Below, in pieces: positions 7,672 through 16,913 of a DNA stretch of 64,000 nt (positions are counted from its first letter, which is position 1; each line of letters begins with the position of its first letter). The stretch covers positions 20,971 through 84,970 of the forward strand of contig NZ_ACEP01000088.1 in NCBI RefSeq assembly GCF_000173975.1. Direction: 5' to 3'. This DNA comes from Anaerobutyricum hallii DSM 3353 (GTDB taxonomy: Bacteria; Bacillota; Clostridia; Lachnospirales; Lachnospiraceae). The notes beneath the pieces were generated by a model, which saw only the letters and a program-made list of their open reading frames with translations, did no database searches and was not told the DNA's origin. The position numbers and the translations under genes were made by a program.

Positions 7672-9381
7672 ATGTATACTGGTATTGGTGCATCAGCAGG
7701 AATCGGTATTGGTTCCGCTGTTATTGTAAAAGAGCCTTCCCTTGCATACGATAATAAAGCAGTCAGTGATGTTGACGCTGAAAAGAAGAGATTAGCAGAA
7801 GCCCTTGACAAGTGTATTGCAAAAACACAGGCAATGGCAGATGATATGAAAGAAAGAGTAGGGGAGAAAGAAGCAGAGATTCTGGAAGGACATGTCCTTC
7901 TCCTTATGGACCCAGAGATGACTGGGCAGATGGAGACAAGCATTGCAGATGATAAGATGTGTGCAGAAGCAGCAGTAGAGAAAATCTGTGATTATTATAT
8001 GCAGATGTTTTCTTCTATTGATGATGAGATGTTCCAGCAGAGAGCAACAGACGTATGTGATATAAAGACAAGATTATTGAAGATACTTCTGGATGTAGAA
8101 GATGTAGATCTGGCGAATGTACCAGAGGGAACTGTTCTCGTAGCAGAAGACTTAACTCCATCTATGACTGCAGGAATCAACCCTAAGAATGTTACAGGTA
8201 TTCTTACGGAGGTTGGTGGTAAGACTTCCCACTCAGCAATTCTTGCGCGGGCTCTTGAAATTCCGGCTGTACTCAGTATACCGGGAATCACAGAAAAGAT
8301 TTCCAACGGAGATAAGGTCGTTTTAGATGGCTCAGAAGGTCAGACATATATTAATCCTGATGAGAAACTTCAGGCAGAGTATGAACAGAAACGAGTAGCA
8401 TATTTAGAAGAGAAAGCTGCCCTTGCTCAGTTTGTTGGCAGGGAGACAAAAACTGCAGATGGTGTTAAGGTTGAACTTTGTGCAAACATTGGTAAGCCAG
8501 AAGATGCCCTTAAAGTAGTAGAGTGTGATGGCGAGGGAATTGGTTTATTCCGTACAGAATTCCTTTTCATGGATCGTCCTCAGATTCCTACAGAAGAAGA
8601 GCAGTTTGCAGCATATAAGAAGGTAGCTGAGACTTTAGAGGGCAAACCAGTTATTATCCGTACTTTGGATGTGGGTGGAGATAAAGAGATTCCTTATCTT
8701 GCTCTTGAGAAAGAAGAGAATCCATTCCTCGGTTTCCGTGCAATTCGTTTATGCTTAAAGAGAGAAGATTTATATCGTCCTCAGTTAAAAGCATTGCTTA
8801 GAGCAAGCGCATATGGAGATATCCGTATCATGGTTCCTATGGTTACATGTTTAGATGAGCTTCGTGCAGTGAAGAACATGATTGCAGAACTGAAAGAGGA
8901 GCTGAAGGCAGAAGGTGTTGCATACGATGAGAATATCAAAGTTGGTATTATGATCGAGACACCTGCAGCAAGCTTAATGGCAGATGTTTTTGCAAAAGAA
9001 GCAGACTTCTTTAGTATCGGAACAAACGATCTTACAGGATATACTATGGCAGTAGACAGAGGTAATGCAGAGGTTGCATATCTCTATTCCGCTTACAATC
9101 CGGCAGTACTTCGTTCTATCGAACGTGTTATCAAAGCCGGAAGAGCAGAGGGAATCATGGTTGGTATGTGTGGTGAAGCAGCAGCAGACCCATTACTTGC
9201 TCCATTATTAATTTCCTTTGGAATGAATGAATTTAGTGTAAGTGCGACTTCTATCTTAGCAACCAGAAAGGGAATCTCTCTCTGGACAAAAGAAGAAGCA
9301 GATGCTGTTGCAGCTAAGGCAATGTCTTTGACAACAGAAGCTGAAGTTGAAGCATATCTTAAGAGCGTTGCAAAACATTAA
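7672..9381 (+). CDS. ptsI: Phosphoenolpyruvate-protein phosphotransferase (PTS enzyme I)
   Basis: A cytosolic protein of 569 residues that takes phosphate from PEP and passes it to HPr. N-terminal HPr-binding domain, phospho-histidine domain with the active His in GGKTSHSAILARALEIP (about residue 187), and C-terminal PEP-binding TIM barrel with GIGLFRTEFLFMDR, IRTLDVGGDKE, FSIGTNDLTGYTMAVDR and the catalytic Cys in GMCGEAA. I chose ATG 7672 (GAGGTGA at 7659-7665, spacing 6) rather than the GTG at 7663, which is part of that binding site. Confidence 0.96.
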   Translation: MYTGIGASAGIGIGSAVIVKEPSLAYDNKAVSDVDAEKKRLAEALDKCIAKTQAMADDMKERVGEKEAEILEGHVLLLMDPEMTGQMETSIADDKMCAEAAVEKICDYYMQMFSSIDDEMFQQRATDVCDIKTRLLKILLDVEDVDLANVPEGTVLVAEDLTPSMTAGINPKNVTGILTEVGGKTSHSAILARALEIPAVLSIPGITEKISNGDKVVLDGSEGQTYINPDEKLQAEYEQKRVAYLEEKAALAQFVGRETKTADGVKVELCANIGKPEDALKVVECDGEGIGLFRTEFLFMDRPQIPTEEEQFAAYKKVAETLEGKPVIIRTLDVGGDKEIPYLALEKEENPFLGFRAIRLCLKREDLYRPQLKALLRASAYGDIRIMVPMVTCLDELRAVKNMIAELKEELKAEGVAYDENIKVGIMIETPAASLMADVFAKEADFFSIGTNDLTGYTMAVDRGNAEVAYLYSAYNPAVLRSIERVIKAGRAEGIMVGMCGEAAADPLLAPLLISFGMNEFSVSATSILATRKGISLWTKEEADAVAAKAMSLTTEAEVEAYLKSVAKH

Positions 9382-9428
9382 TAGCAAAGAATGGCAGAAG
9401 AGTATTTTAACTTAACTGCATTAAAGAT

Positions 9429-9459
9429 AAAAGGGTGTTGAGAGACACCCTTTTATTTT
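9429..9459 (+). terminator. ptsHI intrinsic terminator
   Basis: A perfect 10-bp stem AAAAGGGTGT (9429-9438) and ACACCCTTTT (9445-9454) with loop TGAGAG, followed by a T-rich tail. Confidence 0.88.
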
Positions 9460-9622
9460 GCAAACATTTATTTTATCATTAATGATAATGTACTCCTGCA
9501 GAGAGATACATTTAAAGCAGGAGAAACTCTAAAAAATAGATGAGTTATCTCGGATTACTTTTAGAATCCTTATAATATAAAAAGATTCCGAGAGTACATA
9601 CAGAAAGAAAGGAGGAGGAGAA

Positions 9623-11626
9623 GTGCCAGCAATTTTTAACAAAGAACAGGAAGAAGCGATCACACATAAAGAAGGTCCGTTAATGGTTCTTGCCGGTCCG
9701 GGTTCAGGAAAGACACTTGTAATTACTTATCGCGTAAAATGGCTTATTGAAAATGCGGGGGTACATCCATCGAATATATTAGTTATTACATTTACAAGGG
9801 CAGCGGCAGAAGAAATGAGAAAGCGTTTTTTTGCCTTTGATGGGATGGAGAATGCACCGGTAACATTTGGTACTTTTCACTCAATTTTCTTTATGATTCT
9901 TCGCTATGCATACCGATATACGGCAGGAAATATTATCCGTGAAGATGTAAAGCGGCGTTATATCAAAGAGATAACAGAGAATATGGAACTGGAAATCGAA
10001 GATGAGAAGGAATTCCTTTCCGGCATCATTAACGAAATCAGTTATGTAAAAGGAGAGATGATGTCCCTTTCCTACTATCACAGCAGTAATTGCTCTGATG
10101 AGCTATTTGCTCAGATTTATGAGGGGTATGAGAGAAGACTTCGAGAGGAGAATCTCATAGATTTTGATGACATGTTGGTCTTTTGCTATGAACTTTTAAA
10201 AGAGAGGAAAGATATCCTCGCCATGTGGCAGCAAAAGTTTCAGTATATATTAATTGATGAATTTCAGGATATTAATAAAGTACAATATGAGATTGTGCGG
10301 ATGTTAGCAGGAAAAGGAGATCATCTGTTTATTGTAGGAGATGATGATCAGTCCATCTATCGTTTCCGTGGGGCCAGGCCGGAAATCATGCTTGGATTTG
10401 AAAAAGATTATCCCGATGCGAAAAAAGTAATTTTAAATACGAATTACCGGTGTAGTGCAGAGATTGTGGACAGTGCGGAACATCTCATTAGCCATAACAC
10501 AAAGCGTTTTCCGAAAAATATGCAGGCAGCCCGCGGCAAAAAGGTACCGATTACATTCCGATATTTAAAAGATGCTGGAGAAGAATGCACTGATATTTTA
10601 AAAGGAATACGTTTTTATCATAAAAAGGGAATTCCACTAGAAGAAATGGCAGTCATTTTCAGAACAAATACACAGCCAAGACTTCTTGTCGGCCGCTTGA
10701 TGGAGTATAATATCCCATTTCAGATGCGAGATGTGATTCCAAATATATTTGATCACTGGATTGCAAGAAATATATTAACGTATATAAAGATTGCGATGGG
10801 AAACAAAGACAGAAAGTTATTTTTACAAATAATGAATCGCCCAAAACGTTATATTTCAAGAAGTATGCTTACTGACCCCCAGGTAGATTTGAAAAAGTTA
10901 AAGCAGGAAACCTTCGGCAAAAAATGGCTCTATGAAAAGATTGATAAGCTGGAGATGGATTTGTGCCTGCTCCGAAAAATGGAACCATATGCTGCCATAC
11001 AATATATTCGTAACGGGATTGGTTATGAGGACTATATGAACGAATATGCACAGTTTCGAAGGATGAATCCAGATGATTTAGAGGAAGTATTGAACCAGAT
11101 TCAGGAAAGTGCGAAAGAATATCATAGTTTTGAAGAATGGTTTTCCTACATAGACTCTTATGGGGAGGAATTAGAAAAGCAGATGGAGGCAGGACGGCAG
11201 CAGCAAAAAAGCGGGGTGACACTCACGACAATGCACAGCTCAAAGGGACTGGAATATGAGGTCGTCTTTGTTATGGATATTAATGAGGGGACAACTCCGC
11301 ATAAAAAAGCAGTAAAAGATGCAGATTTAGAGGAAGAGAGAAGGCTCTTTTATGTTGCTGTTACAAGAGCTAAAACCTATCTTTTCCTATATTCTTTAAA
11401 GGAACTTTATCAGAAGGACGCACAGATATCCCGCTATATCGGCGAACTTCGTTATGATAAAAAGGAGTTCAAAAAGGGAAGAAGAGTGGTTCATAAAAAT
11501 ATTGGAAAAGGCACGATTCTTGAGTTAAAAGACGATAAGATAAAAATAAGATTTGATAACAGTAAGAAACCGAGGCTGTTTTCTATCAAATATCTGATGG
11601 AACAGGGACTTTTAGAATTAGAGTAG
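9623..11626 (+). CDS. UvrD/PcrA-like superfamily 1 DNA helicase
   Basis: A protein of 667 residues with all SF1A helicase motifs: Walker A AGPGSGKT (residues 24-31), motif Ia FTRAAAEEM, Walker B LIDEFQD, motif III GDDDQSIYRFRGA, motif IV NTNYRCS, motif V TTMHSSKGLEYEVVF and motif VI RRLFYVAVTRAK. A 3'-5' ATP-dependent helicase for repair or replication restart is expected. It is shorter than canonical PcrA (about 740) and ends in a small barrel-like region (GRRVVHKNIGKGTILEL). The start is GTG 9623 behind GGAGGAGGAG. It is not adjacent to ligA, so it is probably a paralogue rather than PcrA itself. Confidence 0.9.
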   Translation: MPAIFNKEQEEAITHKEGPLMVLAGPGSGKTLVITYRVKWLIENAGVHPSNILVITFTRAAAEEMRKRFFAFDGMENAPVTFGTFHSIFFMILRYAYRYTAGNIIREDVKRRYIKEITENMELEIEDEKEFLSGIINEISYVKGEMMSLSYYHSSNCSDELFAQIYEGYERRLREENLIDFDDMLVFCYELLKERKDILAMWQQKFQYILIDEFQDINKVQYEIVRMLAGKGDHLFIVGDDDQSIYRFRGARPEIMLGFEKDYPDAKKVILNTNYRCSAEIVDSAEHLISHNTKRFPKNMQAARGKKVPITFRYLKDAGEECTDILKGIRFYHKKGIPLEEMAVIFRTNTQPRLLVGRLMEYNIPFQMRDVIPNIFDHWIARNILTYIKIAMGNKDRKLFLQIMNRPKRYISRSMLTDPQVDLKKLKQETFGKKWLYEKIDKLEMDLCLLRKMEPYAAIQYIRNGIGYEDYMNEYAQFRRMNPDDLEEVLNQIQESAKEYHSFEEWFSYIDSYGEELEKQMEAGRQQQKSGVTLTTMHSSKGLEYEVVFVMDINEGTTPHKKAVKDADLEEERRLFYVAVTRAKTYLFLYSLKELYQKDAQISRYIGELRYDKKEFKKGRRVVHKNIGKGTILELKDDKIKIRFDNSKKPRLFSIKYLMEQGLLELE

Positions 11627-11755
11627 CAGTGCACTATCTTTCTATAAAGTTATATAATTTTTAGAAAATAGCAAAAATCTTCTACGGCAATAGGGGGACA
11701 AATACGGTAACTTATGGTAGAATGAAGCGATAAATATTACAGGAGGAACAAATAA

Positions 11756-12577
11756 ATGTTAATTGAAATGTTAAAAGTAATCCTGCTTGGAATTGTGGAA
11801 GGAATCACAGAATGGCTTCCAATCAGTTCTACAGGACATATGATTCTTGTGGATGAATTCATTAAGCTGAATGTACCCAAAGACTTTATGGAAATGTTTT
11901 TAGTAGTCATTCAGCTTGGTGCGATTCTTGCGGTATGTGTGATTTATTTCCATAAGCTGAATCCATTCAGTCCGAAGAAGTCTGCAAAAGAAAAGAGAGA
12001 GACCGTTGATATCTGGGGAAAGGTAATCGTGGGGTGTCTTCCAGCAGCAGTTATTGGTCTTGCTTTTAATGATAAAATTGATGCACTTTTTTATAATGCA
12101 CCAACCGTAGCCTTTACTTTAATTTTATACGGTATTTTATTTATTATCGTTGAGAACTATAATAAACACAGAGAACCACAAGTAGGAGAATTATCTGATT
12201 TAACATATAAGATTGCAGTGATTATCGGATGTTTTCAGGTACTTGCTCTTATTCCAGGTACTTCCCGTTCAGGAGCAACAATTATTGGAGCGATGATTCT
12301 TGGAACTTCCCGTTTTGTGGCAGCAGAATATTCTTTCTTCTTATCCATTCCGGTCATGTTTGGAGCAAGCTTCTTAAAACTTGTAAAATATGGTTTCCAT
12401 TATACAGGAATGGAAGTGACAATCCTTGTGGTTGGTATGCTAGTTGCCTTCATCGTTTCTATCGTAGCAATCAAGTTCCTGTTAGGATATATTAAGAAGA
12501 ATGACTTTAAGGCATTTGGTGTATACCGTATTGTTTTAGGTATTGTTGTTGCTGCTTATTTCCTTTTCGTTAAATAA
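11756..12577 (+). CDS. uppP: Undecaprenyl-diphosphatase (UppP/BacA)
   Basis: An integral membrane protein of 273 residues that dephosphorylates undecaprenyl pyrophosphate to recycle the cell-wall lipid carrier, giving bacitracin tolerance. Both signature blocks are present: [17 protein letters not shown] near the N-terminus (catalytic Glu) and [13 protein letters not shown] in the middle (Arg/Ser). About eight hydrophobic segments. ATTACAGGAGGAACA precedes the ATG. The gene is followed by a long inverted repeat in place of a simple terminator. Confidence 0.96.
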   Translation: MLIEMLKVILLGIVEGITEWLPISSTGHMILVDEFIKLNVPKDFMEMFLVVIQLGAILAVCVIYFHKLNPFSPKKSAKEKRETVDIWGKVIVGCLPAAVIGLAFNDKIDALFYNAPTVAFTLILYGILFIIVENYNKHREPQVGELSDLTYKIAVIIGCFQVLALIPGTSRSGATIIGAMILGTSRFVAAEYSFFLSIPVMFGASFLKLVKYGFHYTGMEVTILVVGMLVAFIVSIVAIKFLLGYIKKNDFKAFGVYRIVLGIVVAAYFLFVK

Positions 12578-12595
12578 AGATTAATTTATTAAGGA

Positions 12596-12732
12596 CAGAC
12601 GCCTTCAGGAAGATACCTACTCCATATTTGTAATTTTAGTCGCTGCAGGTTGAATGTTCGCTTATGCGTTTGCATCCAACCTTTGCTCCGAGATTACAAA
12701 TATGGAGCAGGTATCTTCCTGAGGGCTGACAG
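12596..12732. repeat. Long inverted repeat A (about 135 bp)
   Basis: The arms around 12603-12660 and 12667-12721 are complementary over nearly 60 bases with few mismatches. Conserved inner part: CTCCATATTTGTAAT on the left, ATTACAAATATGGAG on the right. The centre reads GAATGTTCGCTTATGCG, and this 17-mer recurs on the opposite strand in the element at 31641-31786. It could be a MITE-like element or a giant RNA hairpin ending the uppP transcript. Confidence 0.75.
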
Positions 12733-12791
12733 TAGCTAAATTTACTTGAATTAAATAGTAATATAATAAAAATTGGAGAGTCAAGATTAAA

Positions 12792-13367
12792 ATGAAGAGA
12801 AGAACGCCAATCACACAATATTGTCATGAACGGATACAGCAGATGATAAAGGAACCCCTTCTTTGCATTGATGCAACAGCAGGAACCGGAAAGGATACCG
12901 TTTTTCTGGCGAAGCTTGTAGGAGAAAAGGGCAGAGTAATTTCTATGGATATCCAGGAAATGGCGATAGAGCAGACAAAAAAACGGCTTTTAAAAGAACG
13001 GCTTTCTGATAGGGCAGAAGTTGTTTTAGACAGTCATGCACATATGGATAAGTATGCTCAAAAAGACAGTGTTTCTCTTATCATGTTTAATCTCGGTTAT
13101 CTTCCTGGAGGGGATCACAGCCTTTCCACAAAGGCAGATACAACAATCGAGGCCCTTGAAAAGGGACTGAATCTGCTTCATGAGGGAGGCATGATTTCCC
13201 TGCTTATTTATAGCGGGGGAGACAGTGGCTTTGAAGAGAAGAAGCAGGTACTTGCATGGCTTCGAGAATTGACGGATGATAAATATACTGTACTTGTGGA
13301 AGCTTTTTATAATAAACCCAATAATCCGCCGCTGCCGGTTTATATTTTAAAGAATGAAACGGCATAA
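12792..13367 (+). CDS. Class I SAM-dependent methyltransferase, YtqB/MnmM family
   Basis: A protein of 191 residues of the PF06962 type, with motif I CIDATAGTGKDTVFLAKL, motif II SMDIQEMAIEQTKKRL, the family's NLGYLPGGDHSLSTKADTTIEAL block and a C-terminal NNPPLPVYILKN. In B. subtilis the homologue YtqB (MnmM) has been reported to methylate the aminomethyl group of wobble 2-thiouridine in tRNA; this follows from the family, not from the sequence alone. A ytqA-like radical SAM gene is in the same window (left edge), about 12 kb away. The binding site GGAGAG is rather far from the ATG. Confidence 0.85.
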   Translation: MKRRTPITQYCHERIQQMIKEPLLCIDATAGTGKDTVFLAKLVGEKGRVISMDIQEMAIEQTKKRLLKERLSDRAEVVLDSHAHMDKYAQKDSVSLIMFNLGYLPGGDHSLSTKADTTIEALEKGLNLLHEGGMISLLIYSGGDSGFEEKKQVLAWLRELTDDKYTVLVEAFYNKPNNPPLPVYILKNETA

Positions 13368-13560
13368 AATAGTGTGCGGATAGAGTATTGTTTTATCTGC
13401 TTTTTTGACGGAAATTTTTTCTTTTCATAAAATTAGATATTCATATGCCAGTGCGGCAGATTTTATGGTAAGATAAGAAGTAGGTTGTTTGGAAGTTTTC
13501 AGCACTCGATTTTGCGGGGAAATTTTCGGGAGTACATTATTTTTAGAAGGAGGAAAAGAG

Positions 13561-14328
13561 ATGGAGATGATAAAAGAAACTGCAAAAGTTGTTCGTCAGC
13601 AGCAGATTGACGAGGGGATATTCGACATGGAATTATCCTTCCCTAAGGGGGCAGCATTAGCAAAGCCAGGACAATTTATTGCAATGTACTGTAACGACAA
13701 GAGTAAGCTTTTGCCTCGTCCGATCAGTATTTGTGGTATTAATAAAGAAGAGGGAACTTTAAGAGTAGTTTACCGTGTTGCCGGAGAGGGAACAAAAGAA
13801 TTTTCCGAGATGAAAGAGGGAGATACCTTAGAAGTTATGGGACCTCTCGGTAATGGATTTGCTTTAAAAGAGGAAAAGGCGATTATCATCGGTGGTGGTA
13901 TCGGGATTCCTCCAATGTTAGAGCTTGCAAAACAGCTTAATGTAGAAAAAACAGTTGTACTTGGTTACAGAACTTCCACTTTCTTAAAAGACGAATTTGA
14001 GGCTGTCTGTGATGTAAAAGTTGCAACAGAAGACGGAAGTCAGGGAGCAAAGGGAACCGTTATTGATGCCATTGAAAAATATGGTGTTGAAGGAAAGGTA
14101 ATCTATGCCTGTGGACCAATGCCAATGTTAAAAGCTCTCGCAGTTTATGCCGAAGAACACGGAATGGAAGCACAAATTTCCTTAGAAGAGAGAATGGCAT
14201 GTGGAATTGGCGCCTGTCTTGGCTGTATCTGCAAGACAAAGGGAAAAGACCATCACACAAACGTAAACAATACCCGAATCTGTAAAGATGGTCCGGTATT
14301 TGATGCAAAGGAGGTAGTGTTTGCATGA
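13561..14328 (+). CDS. pyrK: Dihydroorotate dehydrogenase B, electron transfer subunit
   Basis: A protein of 255 residues that carries FAD and a [2Fe-2S] cluster and passes electrons from PyrD to NAD. FAD-binding block RPISICGIN, an NAD-binding region at about IIIGGGIGIPPMLELA, and a C-terminal cysteine cluster CGIGACLGCICKTKGK followed by CKDGPVF. I chose ATG 13561 (AAGGAGG at 13547-13553); an in-frame extension upstream lacks family similarity. It overlaps pyrD by four bases (ATGA), the standard arrangement for class 1B enzymes. Confidence 0.95.
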   Translation: MEMIKETAKVVRQQQIDEGIFDMELSFPKGAALAKPGQFIAMYCNDKSKLLPRPISICGINKEEGTLRVVYRVAGEGTKEFSEMKEGDTLEVMGPLGNGFALKEEKAIIIGGGIGIPPMLELAKQLNVEKTVVLGYRTSTFLKDEFEAVCDVKVATEDGSQGAKGTVIDAIEKYGVEGKVIYACGPMPMLKALAVYAEEHGMEAQISLEERMACGIGACLGCICKTKGKDHHTNVNNTRICKDGPVFDAKEVVFA

Positions 14329-15227
14329 ATTTAGAAGTAACATTAGCGGGAAAGACATTTAAAAATCCTGTGACAACTGCCTCAGGAACATTTGGTTCTG
14401 GTGCAGAATATGAACAGTTCGTAGACCTTGCAGCACTTGGCGCAGTCACAACAAAAGGTGTGGCGAATGTACCGTGGGAGGGCAATCCTACCCCTCGTGT
14501 GGCAGAAACTTATGGTGGAATGCTGAATGCTGTCGGACTTCAGAATCCGGGAATCGATTTATTCTGTAAGAGAGATATTCCTCATTTAAAAGAAAAAGGA
14601 GCATCTATTATTGTCAATGTATGTGGAAGGAGTACTTCCGATTATGTGGAAGTTGTAGAACGTCTCGCAGATGAACCAGTTGATTTATTAGAGATTAACG
14701 TATCCTGCCCAAATGTAAAAGAGGGTGGTATCGCTTTTGGTCAGAATCCAGATGCTTTATATGAAATTACAAAGGCAATCAAGGCAAAGGCAAAACAGCC
14801 AATCGTTATGAAGTTAAGCCCAAACGTTACAGATATTACAGAGATGGCAAAGGCAGCAGAAGCCGGTGGATGTGATGCACTTTCTCTTATCAATACGATT
14901 ACGGGAATGAAGATTGATATTCACAGACGTAAGTTTGTGCTTGCGAATAAGACAGGCGGTATGTCCGGTCCTGCAATCAAGCCAGTTGCTGTTCGTATGG
15001 TTTATCAGGTAAGCCACGCATGTAAGCTTCCGATCATCGGAATGGGTGGTATTCTCACTGGAGAAGATGCCATCGAGATGATGATGGCAGGTGCGACAAT
15101 GGTTTCTGTTGGAACAGCGAATTTCCATAATCCTCGTGCGACAATGGAAGTATTAGACGGAATGAAGGCATATATGGAAAGATACCATATCGAGGATATT
15201 AACGAGATTATAGGATGTATTGACTAA
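14325..15227 (+). CDS. pyrD: Dihydroorotate dehydrogenase B, catalytic subunit
   Basis: A protein of 300 residues, class 1B (PyrDB), oxidising dihydroorotate to orotate with FMN, in complex with PyrK. Motifs: NPVTTASGTFGSG at the FMN site, LQNPGID, the catalytic Cys in EINVSCPNVKEGG, KLSPNVTDI, and the phosphate-binding IGMGGILTGEDAIEMMMAGA near the C-terminus. It is translationally coupled to pyrK. It is followed by a 190-base gap with a palindromic repeat before pyrE. Confidence 0.97.
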   Translation: MNLEVTLAGKTFKNPVTTASGTFGSGAEYEQFVDLAALGAVTTKGVANVPWEGNPTPRVAETYGGMLNAVGLQNPGIDLFCKRDIPHLKEKGASIIVNVCGRSTSDYVEVVERLADEPVDLLEINVSCPNVKEGGIAFGQNPDALYEITKAIKAKAKQPIVMKLSPNVTDITEMAKAAEAGGCDALSLINTITGMKIDIHRRKFVLANKTGGMSGPAIKPVAVRMVYQVSHACKLPIIGMGGILTGEDAIEMMMAGATMVSVGTANFHNPRATMEVLDGMKAYMERYHIEDINEIIGCID

Positions 15228-15270
15228 AATATATACTTATTAAATAAGCATATTTGCAGAATACATTTTC

Positions 15271-15310
15271 CCAGAGCATTTTTCAAACACGCTCCAGCGT
15301 GTTGAAAATA
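15271..15310 (-). repeat. GAGCGTGTTTGAAAAAT palindromic repeat, copy 3, with hairpin
   Basis: The minus strand carries GAGCGTGTTTGAAAAATGCTCTGG. On the plus strand the sequence folds as TTTTTCAAACACGCT-CC-AGCGTGTTGAAAAT, a strong hairpin with one bulge. It sits between pyrD and pyrE and could act as an intra-cluster attenuator or 3'-end stabiliser. Confidence 0.7.
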
Positions 15311-15416
15311 CAAATAAACTGTGTTAGAATCAGAACAACTGAATGTATTCTTGAAACAGGATATAAATAGAATTTCGAGAATACATAGAAATCAAAAGGA
15401 TAAATCGGAGGTTGTT

Positions 15417-16091
15417 ATGGAACAATACAAAAAAGAGTTTATAGAATTTATGATCGATTGCAACGTACTGAAGTTTGGTGACTTTGTGACAAAGAGTGGA
15501 AGAAAGACTCCATTTTTTGTTAACACAGGATTTTACCGTACTGGCTCTCAGTTAAAGAGATTAGGCGAATATTATGCACAGGCAATTCATGACCATTTCG
15601 GTTTTGATTTTGATGTATTATTTGGACCTGCCTACAAGGGAATCCCATTAAGTGTTGCTGCAACAATCGCTATTTCAGAAAAGTACGATAAGGATATCCG
15701 TTACTGCAGTAACCGTAAGGAAGTAAAGGACCACGGTGATAAGGGAATTCTCCTTGGAAGCCCAATCCAGGATGGAGATAAAGTTATCATTATCGAGGAC
15801 GTTACTACAGCAGGTACTTCTATTCAGGAGACACTCCCGATTATTAAGGCGCAGGGCGATGTAGAAGTCGGAGGATTAGTTGTTTCTGTTGACCGTATGG
15901 AAAGAGGTCAGGGAGAGAAGAGTGCTCTTACAGAAATCAGTGAAAAGTACGGAATGAAGACAACGGCAATCGTTACAATGGAAGAAGTTGTAGAACATCT
16001 TTACAACAAACCATACAAAGGAAAAGTCATCATTGATGATAAATTAAAAGCAGCCATTGATGCATACTATGACCAGTATGGAGTAAAGTAA
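15417..16091 (+). CDS. pyrE: Orotate phosphoribosyltransferase
   Basis: A protein of 224 residues that joins orotate and PRPP to give OMP. The PRPP-binding loop VIIIEDVTTAGTSIQ is intact; GDFVTKSGRKTPFFVNTG and LFGPAYKGIPLSVA are typical of the longer clostridial OPRTases. I chose ATG 15417 (CGGAGG at 15407-15412); the upstream in-frame extension from 15321 is rich in unlikely residues and overlaps the presumed promoter. It is followed by a 50-residue membrane protein gene. Confidence 0.95.
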   Translation: MEQYKKEFIEFMIDCNVLKFGDFVTKSGRKTPFFVNTGFYRTGSQLKRLGEYYAQAIHDHFGFDFDVLFGPAYKGIPLSVAATIAISEKYDKDIRYCSNRKEVKDHGDKGILLGSPIQDGDKVIIIEDVTTAGTSIQETLPIIKAQGDVEVGGLVVSVDRMERGQGEKSALTEISEKYGMKTTAIVTMEEVVEHLYNKPYKGKVIIDDKLKAAIDAYYDQYGVK

Positions 16092-16111
16092 TATTCTGAC
16101 AGGAGATTTGT

Positions 16112-16264
16112 ATGAACGAAAAGATTTTTAAAACATTGGGACAGATTGGTGCTTCAGGAATTGTTGTTGGAATTATCACAGTAATTGTAGGAGTCAGCGT
16201 TGGCGTGGTTTCTATTGTCAGTGGAGCACGTGCCCTGAAATTAAAAGGGAAAATAATGATTTAA
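16112..16264 (+). CDS. Small 50-residue membrane protein
   Basis: A short frame starting at ATG 16112 with a good binding site (CAGGAG at 16099-16104), 20 bases after pyrE. The product has a charged N-terminus (MNEKIFKT), one long Gly/Val/Ile-rich membrane segment with GxxxG-like spacing (about residues 13-38) and a Lys-rich tail. It is followed at once by a 9-bp perfect stem. I do not recognise the family. The binding site, the position in the pyrE transcript and the coherent topology support a real gene. Confidence 0.6.
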   Translation: MNEKIFKTLGQIGASGIVVGIITVIVGVSVGVVSIVSGARALKLKGKIMI

Positions 16265-16272
16265 AAATGGTG

Positions 16273-16300
16273 GGAACCGGTTTACATACCGGTTCCTTAA
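16273..16300 (+). terminator. Terminator after pyrE and the small membrane gene
   Basis: A perfect 9-bp stem GGAACCGGT (16273-16281) and ACCGGTTCC (16288-16296), six-base loop, then TTAAAAT, so only a weak T tail. Confidence 0.7.
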
Positions 16301-16348
16301 AATGTATTATAGGAAATATAAAAGCAAAAAGAATGGAAACGAGAATAA

Positions 16349-16375
16349 CCAGAGTATTTTTCAAATATGCTCTGA
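16349..16375 (-). repeat. GAGCGTGTTTGAAAAAT palindromic repeat, copy 4
   Basis: The minus strand reads CAGAGCATATTTGAAAAATACTCTGG; the ends CAGAG and CTCTG form a dyad. It lies 22 bases before the VanZ-like gene. Confidence 0.65.
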
Positions 16376-16396
16376 GGGAAAAAGGCTGGGAAAGGA

Positions 16397-16879
16397 ATGA
16401 ATGAAAACAGAAAGAGGTTAGGGTCTCTAAGCCTTTTATTATTGATTTTATATGGCTGTGTCGTAATATATTTTGTCTTATTCAGCGACCGGCTTGGACG
16501 AGGGGATGGCTATAGCACATATCGCTATAACTTAGTTCCTTTTGAGGAAATCCGCCGTTTTATTATATACAGGAATTATGTTTCTGCCGGAGCATTTTTA
16601 CTAAACTTATTTGGCAATCTGCTTGTATTTTTCCCAATAGGTTTTTTAGTTCCGATATGGAGATTGGAGAAAACCGGATGTATCCGGATTATTATATATG
16701 CTTTTTTATTCAGCCTTTGCATAGAGACATTACAGCTTATCACAAAGGTTGGTGTGTTTGACGTAGATGATTTGATGATGAATACGGTTGGTGGTCTGAT
16801 TGGCTGGATCATCTATTGCATTATCAGATTTATTTATCACAAATGGAAGGCAAAGAATAAAAAGAAAGAAGAAGATTAA
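16397..16879 (+). CDS. VanZ family membrane protein
   Basis: A protein of 160 residues with four hydrophobic segments. VanZ-family features: an N-terminal membrane helix ending in VLFSDRLGR, a YNLVPFEEIRRF segment, NLFGNLLVFFPIGFLVP, and the conserved C-terminal CIETLQLITKVGVFDVDDLMMNTVGGLIGW. VanZ proteins are linked to teicoplanin resistance in one context, but most chromosomal copies have no known role. A Lys/Glu-rich C-terminal tail follows the last helix. No van genes are nearby, so resistance should not be inferred. Confidence 0.88.
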   Translation: MNENRKRLGSLSLLLLILYGCVVIYFVLFSDRLGRGDGYSTYRYNLVPFEEIRRFIIYRNYVSAGAFLLNLFGNLLVFFPIGFLVPIWRLEKTGCIRIIIYAFLFSLCIETLQLITKVGVFDVDDLMMNTVGGLIGWIIYCIIRFIYHKWKAKNKKKEED

Positions 16880-16913
16880 AAGATGAAAAGTAAGTGAAAG
16901 GAAAGGCCAGAGT

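Noticed and set aside
16397..16879. Glycopeptide resistance from the VanZ-like gene
   Set aside because: Most VanZ-family proteins are unrelated to resistance and no vanHAX-type genes are near.
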